Source: Escherichia coli (GTDB lineage Bacteria > Pseudomonadota > Gammaproteobacteria > Enterobacterales > Enterobacteriaceae). Taken from it: 47,029 bases of DNA. Made by a program: the position numbers and the translations under genes. Under the pieces are notes generated by a model that saw only the letters and a list, made by a program, of their open reading frames with translations, was not told where the DNA came from and made no database searches. Below, one piece after another: positions 41,289 to 47,029 of the stretch. The stretch covers positions 1-47,029 of the forward strand of contig NZ_JAATUR010000037.1 in assembly GCF_011881725.1 (NCBI RefSeq), read 5' to 3'. Every line of letters starts with the position of its first letter. Positions within the stretch are counted from its first letter, which is position 1.

Positions 41289-42233
41289 ATGACTATTTAT
41301 TTTATAAACTGGGTTGCAGATTATGAATTAAAGATGATCCAGTACCTGAAAAAAAAGCATAAGATAAAAAATATAACAACACCAAAAAAATACAACTGGG
41401 TTAATAAGAAAATTTCGAAATTAGGGATAGATAATGCATGGTTAGGGCGATTATTTATCAAACATCACCTAAATGCTGTAAAAAATGATGATATAATTAT
41501 CTTTAATGACAGTGTCATTAATAAAGGTATTAACAAGCAAATATTAAGGAATATTAATTGTCATAAGGTATTACTCCTAAGAAATACTGTCAGCGAAGAT
41601 TTTATTTTTGATAACACTAATTATTTTGATATTATCTATGATTTTGAACATAGATTTATAGGGAATGAAAAGACCAAGGCAATAGAACAATTTTTTCCTA
41701 TAGGAATGGATGAAGTTAGAAATTATAGTTTATCTGACAAGAATAACAGTCAGCCAATATGTTTTTTTCTTGGTCGTGATAAAGGACGTCTTCAAATAAT
41801 TAATGAATTAGCCGATAGATTAACAGTACTAGGATGTAAGCTAGATTTTAATGTTGTCAAAGATAAGACATCATCTCCGACTTCAAAGTATTTGATTGAA
41901 AAACAAATACCTTATGAAGAGAATATTAGAAGAACATTAAATGCTGATATAATCGTTGATATAACTAAAGAAAACCAATCTGGCTGGACTCTTCGTATAC
42001 TTGAGGCACTATTTTTCAATAAAAAACTAATTACAAATAATATAAATATACTTGGTTCAGAAATCTATAGTGAGTCTCGCTTCTTTATAATAGGTCATGA
42101 TGATTGGGATAAGTTAGAGTATTTTATTAACTCCTCTGTTAAACCAATGGATTATGATAGCTTGTATAAATTCAGTCCTGATAAAATGATATCAATAGTT
42201 GTTTCTGATTTTATAGATAAAGAAAACTATTAA
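41289..42233 (+). CDS. waaS: WaaS-like LPS core glycosyltransferase
   Basis: A 314-residue protein at the place of K-12 waaS, between waaP and waaB. The N-terminus ([22 protein letters not shown], through NNDSVINK-like text near residue 75) looks like K-12 WaaS, while the C-terminal two-thirds seem more divergent from the version I remember. It has no membrane segment; an acidic C-terminal part with [20 protein letters not shown] resembles the nucleotide-sugar end of GT-B enzymes. K-12 WaaS is linked to rhamnose addition on Kdo and to lipooligosaccharide forms. Codon use is much more AT-rich than in waaQ-G-P, a sign of transfer. Exact sugar unknown. Confidence 0.75.
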   Translation: MTIYFINWVADYELKMIQYLKKKHKIKNITTPKKYNWVNKKISKLGIDNAWLGRLFIKHHLNAVKNDDIIIFNDSVINKGINKQILRNINCHKVLLLRNTVSEDFIFDNTNYFDIIYDFEHRFIGNEKTKAIEQFFPIGMDEVRNYSLSDKNNSQPICFFLGRDKGRLQIINELADRLTVLGCKLDFNVVKDKTSSPTSKYLIEKQIPYEENIRRTLNADIIVDITKENQSGWTLRILEALFFNKKLITNNINILGSEIYSESRFFIIGHDDWDKLEYFINSSVKPMDYDSLYKFSPDKMISIVVSDFIDKENY

Positions 42234-42267
42234 AACAATGAGTTTTACTCAACTAATGAGAGTTACT

Positions 42268-43347
42268 ATGAAAATAGCATTTATCGGCGAAGCTGTTTCT
42301 GGATTTGGCGGCATGGAAACAGTCATTCGTGATGTTATTACTACCTTCAGGCAACAACACATCCATAGTGAAGTGTTTTTCTTTTGTCGTAATGACAAAA
42401 TGGATAAGGGGTGGCTGGAAGGTATTAAGTACTCATGTTCATTTTCCAATATTCGCTTAGGTTTTTTGCGTCGGGCGAAACATATTCATGCTTTAAGCAA
42501 ATGGCTTCAGAATTATCAACCAGATATTGTTATTTGTATTGACGTTATCTCGTGTTTGTATGCGGCAAAAGCTCGTAAAAAATCAGGGATTGATGTGCCA
42601 GTGTTTTCATGGCCGCATTTTTCTTTAGATCACAAAAAACATGCTGAATATATCACCTGTGCCGACTATCATTTAGCAATCAGTTCTGGCATTAAACAAC
42701 AAATGATCAATCGGGGTGTACCAGAATCGACGATAAATGTTATTTTTAATCCCGTCGAAGCTAAAAACGCAGTCATTCCCGCACCCGAGGAAGGCGAAAC
42801 GGCAACATTCATTTATGTTGGGCGTATGAAATTCGAAGGCCAGAAGCGGGTTAAAGACCTGCTTGATGGCTTATCACAAGCACAAGGTAACTGGAAACTC
42901 CATGTATTGGGTGATGGTTCCGATTTCGAAAAATGCCAGGCTTATAGTAGAGAGCTAAAAATTGATGATCGAATTATCTGGTATGGTTGGCAACAACATC
43001 CCTGGGAATTGGTCCAGCAAGATATTAAAAAAGTGAGTGCGTTATTGCTCACGTCATCCTTTGAAGGTTTCCCAATGACCCTGCTGGAAGCCTTGTCGTG
43101 GGGGATTCCTTGCATCAGTGCTGATTGTGTATCCGGGCCCGCTGACATTATTCAACCTGATGTTAATGGCCATCTTTATCAACCGGGAGATATTGCAGGT
43201 TTTGTAACTCTTCTGAATAGATATATAGCTGGTGAAATTCATATCGGGCATGACAAAATACCTGCGTCGATCGATAATTTCTACCAATCAAAGTATTACG
43301 ATAGATTACATAAGATAATTATTTCTGCTATTTCCCGGAGGAAATAA
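42268..43347 (+). CDS. waaB: LPS 1,6-galactosyltransferase
   Basis: A 359-residue GT4 enzyme adding galactose to the first outer-core glucose from UDP-galactose. The motif EGFPMTLLEALSWG (E-x7-E) and the N-terminal GEAVSGFGGMETVI are clear. The ATG at 42268 gives the K-12 length and follows GAGAG; an open frame ten codons upstream is not used. The stop overlaps the next start as TAATG, indicating coupling. Confidence 0.95.
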   Translation: MKIAFIGEAVSGFGGMETVIRDVITTFRQQHIHSEVFFFCRNDKMDKGWLEGIKYSCSFSNIRLGFLRRAKHIHALSKWLQNYQPDIVICIDVISCLYAAKARKKSGIDVPVFSWPHFSLDHKKHAEYITCADYHLAISSGIKQQMINRGVPESTINVIFNPVEAKNAVIPAPEEGETATFIYVGRMKFEGQKRVKDLLDGLSQAQGNWKLHVLGDGSDFEKCQAYSRELKIDDRIIWYGWQQHPWELVQQDIKKVSALLLTSSFEGFPMTLLEALSWGIPCISADCVSGPADIIQPDVNGHLYQPGDIAGFVTLLNRYIAGEIHIGHDKIPASIDNFYQSKYYDRLHKIIISAISRRK

Positions 43348-44366
43348 TGCAGCAGATATTTTTCCAGGAAACTGAGTTCCTCAATTCAGTAATTGATTAT
43401 AATCATAAAGTAGAAACAGAAAATCTTTGTCTTGACATTGCTTATGGGACTGACAAAAATTTTCTTTTTGGCTGCGGAATTTCGATTGCTTCAATATTAA
43501 AATACAATGAAGGAAACCGATTATGCTTCCATATATTTACTGATTATTTTGGTGATGATGATTGTAAGTATTTTGATGCCCTGGCGTTGCAGTATAAAAC
43601 CAGAATTAAAATATATCTGATTAATGGTGATCGACTCCGCTCATTGCCTAGCACTAAGAACTGGACTCATGCAATATATTTTCGCTTTGTTATTGCAGAT
43701 TACTTCATTAATAAGGCGTCTAAAGTCCTTTATCTGGATGCAGATATTATTTGTCAAGGGAGTGTTGAGCCACTTATCAATTTCTCGTTTTCTGACGATA
43801 AAGTCGCAATGGTTGTAACAGAAGGGCAAGCAGACTGGTGGGAAAAACGCGCACATTCGTTAGGTGTCTCGGGGATTACTAAAGGTTACTTTAATTCCGG
43901 TTTTTTATTGATTAATACTGACCAATGGGCGGCTCAGCAGGTTTCTGCACGAGCCATTGCTATGTTAAATGATCCACAAATAATCAAAAAAATAACACAT
44001 CCTGATCAGGATGTATTAAATATGTTGCTGGCAAACAAACTTATTTTTGCTGATATTAAATATAACACCCAGTTTAGTTTAAATTACCAACTCAAAGATA
44101 GTTTTACAAACCCAGTAACGAACAATACTATTTTTATCCATTATATTGGTCCAACCAAGCCCTGGCATGATTGGGCCTGGGATTATCCAGTATCACAAGC
44201 CTTTATGGAGGCAAAAAATGCTTCGCCATGGAAGAATACGGCGTTGCTGAAACCGAACAATAGTAATCAATTAAGGTATAGCGCAAAACATATGCTTAAA
44301 AAGCATAGGTATCTAAAAGGATTTAGTAATTATCTTTTGTATTTTCTTAAAAAGATAAAGCATTAA
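43347..44366 (+). CDS. waaO: GT8 LPS glycosyltransferase at the waaO/waaI position
   Basis: A 339-residue GT8 enzyme with the metal-binding DxD in VLYLDADI (about residue 132) and the C-terminal FIHYIGPTKPWH motif. It should add the second outer-core hexose (glucose in K-12 WaaO, galactose in Salmonella WaaI). It is clearly more divergent from K-12 WaaO than its neighbours are from theirs, and its C-terminus (NSNQLRYSAKHM) recalls Salmonella WaaI. The sugar and linkage cannot be fixed from sequence. A strong GGAGG precedes the ATG. Confidence 0.8.
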   Translation: MQQIFFQETEFLNSVIDYNHKVETENLCLDIAYGTDKNFLFGCGISIASILKYNEGNRLCFHIFTDYFGDDDCKYFDALALQYKTRIKIYLINGDRLRSLPSTKNWTHAIYFRFVIADYFINKASKVLYLDADIICQGSVEPLINFSFSDDKVAMVVTEGQADWWEKRAHSLGVSGITKGYFNSGFLLINTDQWAAQQVSARAIAMLNDPQIIKKITHPDQDVLNMLLANKLIFADIKYNTQFSLNYQLKDSFTNPVTNNTIFIHYIGPTKPWHDWAWDYPVSQAFMEAKNASPWKNTALLKPNNSNQLRYSAKHMLKKHRYLKGFSNYLLYFLKKIKH

Positions 44367-44405
44367 AATTGGGAAACTATAAAGTAATGATATAAGGGTA
44401 GCATT

Positions 44406-45422
44406 GTGGACTCATTTCCTACCATAGAGATAGATAAAGTTAAAGCCTGGGATTTTCGGCTAGCTTGTATAGATACTTCTGAATGTTTAAATGTTGCCTA
44501 TGGTGTTGATGCTAATTATCTTGATGGTGTAGGTGTGTCCATCACATCAATTGTCCTAAACAATCGACATATTAATCTTGATTTTTATATTATTGCTGAC
44601 GTTTATAATGACAGTTTTTTTCAAAAAGTCGCAAAACTTGCAGAACAATACCAATTAAGAATCACGTTATATAAAATTAACACTGATAAGCTTCAGTGCT
44701 TGCCTTGTACACAGGTCTGGTCAAGAGCAATGTACTTCCGTTTATTTGCATTTCAATTATTGGGTTTAACGCTTGATCGTTTGCTTTATCTTGATGCGGA
44801 TGTTGTATGTAAAGGAGATATTAGTCAACTATTACATCTGAATTTAAACGGAGCGGTGGCTGCTGTTGTTAAAGATGTTGAGCCAATGCAGGAAAAGGCG
44901 GTATCCAGGTTGTCTGATCCTGAATTGCTTGGACATTACTTTAATTCTGGTGTCGTTTATTTAGACTTAAAAAAATGGGCTGAAGCAAAACTAACAGAAA
45001 AAGCATTGTCTATTCTTATGAGTAAAGATAATGTTTATAAATACCCTGACCAGGATGTTTTGAATGTCTTACTGAAAGGGATGACACAATTTTTGCCTCG
45101 TGAGTACAATACAATTTATACAATTAAAAGTGAATTAAAAGACAAAACACATCAAAACTATAAAAAATTGATAACAGAAAGTACTCTTCTTATTCATTAT
45201 ACAGGTGCTACTAAACCGTGGCACAAATGGGCAATTTATCCATCGGTAAAATACTATAAAATAGCTTTAGAAAATTCTCCCTGGAAAGATGACTCTCCAC
45301 GAGATGCAAAATCAACTATTGAATTCAAAAAAAGATATAAACATCTTTTAGTGCAACATCATTATATCTCAGGAATCATAGCGGGAGTCTGTTATCTTTG
45401 CCGAAAATATTATCTTAAATAA
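44406..45422 (+). CDS. waaR: LPS 1,2-glucosyltransferase (WaaR/WaaJ)
   Basis: A 338-residue GT8 enzyme nearly identical in sequence and length to K-12 WaaR (also called WaaJ), adding the third outer-core hexose. DxD motif in RLLYLDADVV (about residue 130) and LIHYTGATKPWHKW near the C-terminus. Starts with GTG at 44406 behind AAGGG. The gene is AT-rich like the rest of this operon half. The C-terminal basic tail may hold it to the membrane. Confidence 0.93.
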   Translation: MDSFPTIEIDKVKAWDFRLACIDTSECLNVAYGVDANYLDGVGVSITSIVLNNRHINLDFYIIADVYNDSFFQKVAKLAEQYQLRITLYKINTDKLQCLPCTQVWSRAMYFRLFAFQLLGLTLDRLLYLDADVVCKGDISQLLHLNLNGAVAAVVKDVEPMQEKAVSRLSDPELLGHYFNSGVVYLDLKKWAEAKLTEKALSILMSKDNVYKYPDQDVLNVLLKGMTQFLPREYNTIYTIKSELKDKTHQNYKKLITESTLLIHYTGATKPWHKWAIYPSVKYYKIALENSPWKDDSPRDAKSTIEFKKRYKHLLVQHHYISGIIAGVCYLCRKYYLK

Positions 45423-45439
45423 CATTTAACTGGTTTATC

Positions 45440-46138
45440 ATGATTCAGAAGAACAAGATCAAAGACCTGGTTGTTTTTACCGATGAAAAAAATTCAAAGT
45501 ATCTCAATGTATTAAATGACTTCTTGTCTTATAATATAAAGATCATCAAAGTTTTTCGTTCGATTGATGATACGAAAGTTATGCTTATTGATACCGAATA
45601 CGGTAAATTGATTCTTAAGGTTTTTTCACCGAAACTTAAGCGTAACGAACGTTTCTTTAAGTCTCTGTTAAAAGGTGATTATTACGAACGTCTTTTTGAG
45701 CAAACCCAAAAAGTGCGCAACGAGGGGCTACATTCTCTCAATGATTTTTATTTATTAGCAGAACGTAAAACATTACGTTTTGTTCATACTTATATCATGC
45801 TTATCGAGTATATCGATGGTGTAGAGTTGTGTGATGTCCTCGATATTGATGAAACATTAAAAAACAAAATTCAACAATCAATCCGTTCATTGCACCAACA
45901 TGGTATGGTATCTGGTGATCCTCACCGTGGTAATTTTATTATTGAAAATGGTGAAGTACGAATTATTGATCTCTCAGGTAAACGGGCATCCGCACAACGT
46001 AAAGCGAAAGATCGTATTGATTTAGAGCGACATTATGGAATTAAGAATGAGATTAAAGATCTTGGTTACTATCTTTTAGTTTATCGTAAAAAAATGCGTA
46101 ATCTTATGCGGCGTTTGAAAGGAAAACCAGCGCGCTAA
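45440..46138 (+). CDS. waaY: LPS core heptose II kinase
   Basis: A 232-residue kinase-like protein phosphorylating heptose II of the inner core. The catalytic loop HGMVSGDPHRGNFII and the following IIDLSGK are the kinase signature. Same length as K-12 WaaY. It lies 17 bp after waaR. Needs WaaP and WaaQ action first in E. coli. Confidence 0.95.
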   Translation: MIQKNKIKDLVVFTDEKNSKYLNVLNDFLSYNIKIIKVFRSIDDTKVMLIDTEYGKLILKVFSPKLKRNERFFKSLLKGDYYERLFEQTQKVRNEGLHSLNDFYLLAERKTLRFVHTYIMLIEYIDGVELCDVLDIDETLKNKIQQSIRSLHQHGMVSGDPHRGNFIIENGEVRIIDLSGKRASAQRKAKDRIDLERHYGIKNEIKDLGYYLLVYRKKMRNLMRRLKGKPAR

Positions 46139-46210
46139 AACATAAATATCCACAATTACGTTCTTCACCAGAACAGTTTTAAGCGGAGTTATTTATTTCA
46201 CAGGTTTATC

Positions 46211-46993
46211 ATGAAGAATATTAGATACATTGACAAAAGAGATGTTGAAAACCTGATTGAAAATAAAACATCTAATGATGTTGTCATTTTTCTTTCTGGC
46301 CCCACATCGCAGAAAACACCTTTGTCAGTATTACGAAAAAAGGATGTTATTGCTGTCAATGGTTCTGCGCAATATCTGTTAAGTCATAATATAGTTCCTT
46401 TTATATATGTACTTACAGATGTCCGCTTTTTACATCAGCGTCGTGATGATTTTTATAAATTTAGCCAGAGAAGTCGTTATACCATAGTAAACGTTGACGT
46501 TTATGAATATGCCTCCGAAGAAGATAAACAGTATATCCTTAATAATTGCCTTGTATTAAGATCATTTTACCGCCGAGAAAAAGGTGGTTTTATAAAGAAG
46601 ATTAAATTTAATATACTGAGCCGAATTCATAAAGAGTTCCTAATCTCTGTACCTTTTTCTAAAAGAGGTCGTTTGGTTGGCTTTTGCAAGGATATTAGTC
46701 TTGGTTATTGTTCATGCCATACCGTTGCTTTTGCTGCAATCCAAATAGCTTATTCACTGAAGTATGCCCGTATTATCTGTTCTGGTCTTGATTTGACGGG
46801 TAGCTGTTCTCGTTTCTATAGTGAAGATAAGAATCCTATGCCTTCCGAGTTGAGTCGAGATTTAGTTAAAATTTTACCATTCTTCTGTTTCATGCGAGAA
46901 AACGTAAAAGATATTAACATTTATAATTTATCTGATGATACAGCAATTCAATATGATATTATTCCATTTATGAAAACATCAGAAATTGAATAG
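46211..46993 (+). CDS. waaZ: WaaZ, inner-core (KdoIII) modification protein, shortened
   Basis: A 260-residue protein matching K-12 WaaZ throughout (MKNIRYIDKRDVENLIENK at the N-terminus, FLSGPTSQKTPLSVL near residue 30, CSGLDLTGSCSRFY near 195). It ends at MKTSEIE, about 23 residues before the K-12 end as I recall it (283 residues). WaaZ is needed for a third Kdo and the shortened-core form in K-12. Whether the lost tail matters is unknown; R2-type strains may naturally have this end. Last complete gene; the next waa genes lie beyond the window. Confidence 0.9.
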   Translation: MKNIRYIDKRDVENLIENKTSNDVVIFLSGPTSQKTPLSVLRKKDVIAVNGSAQYLLSHNIVPFIYVLTDVRFLHQRRDDFYKFSQRSRYTIVNVDVYEYASEEDKQYILNNCLVLRSFYRREKGGFIKKIKFNILSRIHKEFLISVPFSKRGRLVGFCKDISLGYCSCHTVAFAAIQIAYSLKYARIICSGLDLTGSCSRFYSEDKNPMPSELSRDLVKILPFFCFMRENVKDINIYNLSDDTAIQYDIIPFMKTSEIE

Positions 46994-47029
46994 CCGTAAA
47001 TTTATTAAAAGATAAGATAATATTTATAT

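Overview
The window is chromosomal DNA of Escherichia, E. coli or a very close relative. Nearly every backbone protein (UhpT, XanP, GltS, SpoT, RNase PH, PyrE, MutM, CoaD, WaaA and others) matches the E. coli K-12 product in length and almost in sequence, and gene order follows K-12 with local gains and losses. All K-12 comparisons were made from memory, without any search.

Layout: (1) 1-5538: end of uhpC, uhpT, adenine deaminase (ade), its divergent purine permease adeQ, and yicN. (2) 5557-11761: an accessory sugar operon on the minus strand, in the place where K-12 has nepI. It encodes PTS IIB, PTS IIC, a GH1 phospho-beta-glycosidase, PTS IIA and a LamB/BglH-type porin. A divergent LacI-family regulator is separated from it by two palindromic operators and a CRP-like site. 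(3) 11798-15195: yicS, yicL, an orphan FliB-like methylase gene and selC (tRNA-Sec). The K-12 genes nlpA, setC, yicJ and yicI are absent, so the surroundings of selC have been remodelled. (4) 15196-37865: conserved housekeeping block: yicH, xanP, gltS, the rpoZ-spoT-trmH-recG operon (with an ERIC repeat between spoT and trmH), gmk, ligB, yicG, yicC, an intact rph followed by the pyrE attenuator, pyrE, slmA, dut, coaBC, radC, rpmB-rpmG, mutM, coaD and waaA. dinD, expected between yicG and yicC, is missing; a 44-bp perfect inverted repeat lies in the gap. (5) 37866-end: the JUMPstart/ops leader and the LPS-core operon waaQ-G-P-S-B-O-R-Y-Z, an outer-core locus of K-12/R2 type with a divergent GT8 gene at the waaO position and a waaZ that ends early.

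How it works together: the accessory operon looks like a complete uptake and cleavage route for a beta-linked disaccharide or aryl-beta-glucoside: porin for outer-membrane entry, PTS for uptake with phosphorylation, hydrolase for cleavage, local repressor plus CRP for control. The waa operon builds and phosphorylates the LPS core, and its ops site implies RfaH control. No CRISPR array, prophage, insertion sequence or integrase gene was seen. The most interesting non-housekeeping items are the PTS operon and its dual operators, the orphan FliB homologue at selC, a hairpin that would bury the yicN start codon, the ERIC inside the spoT operon, and the waa mosaic.
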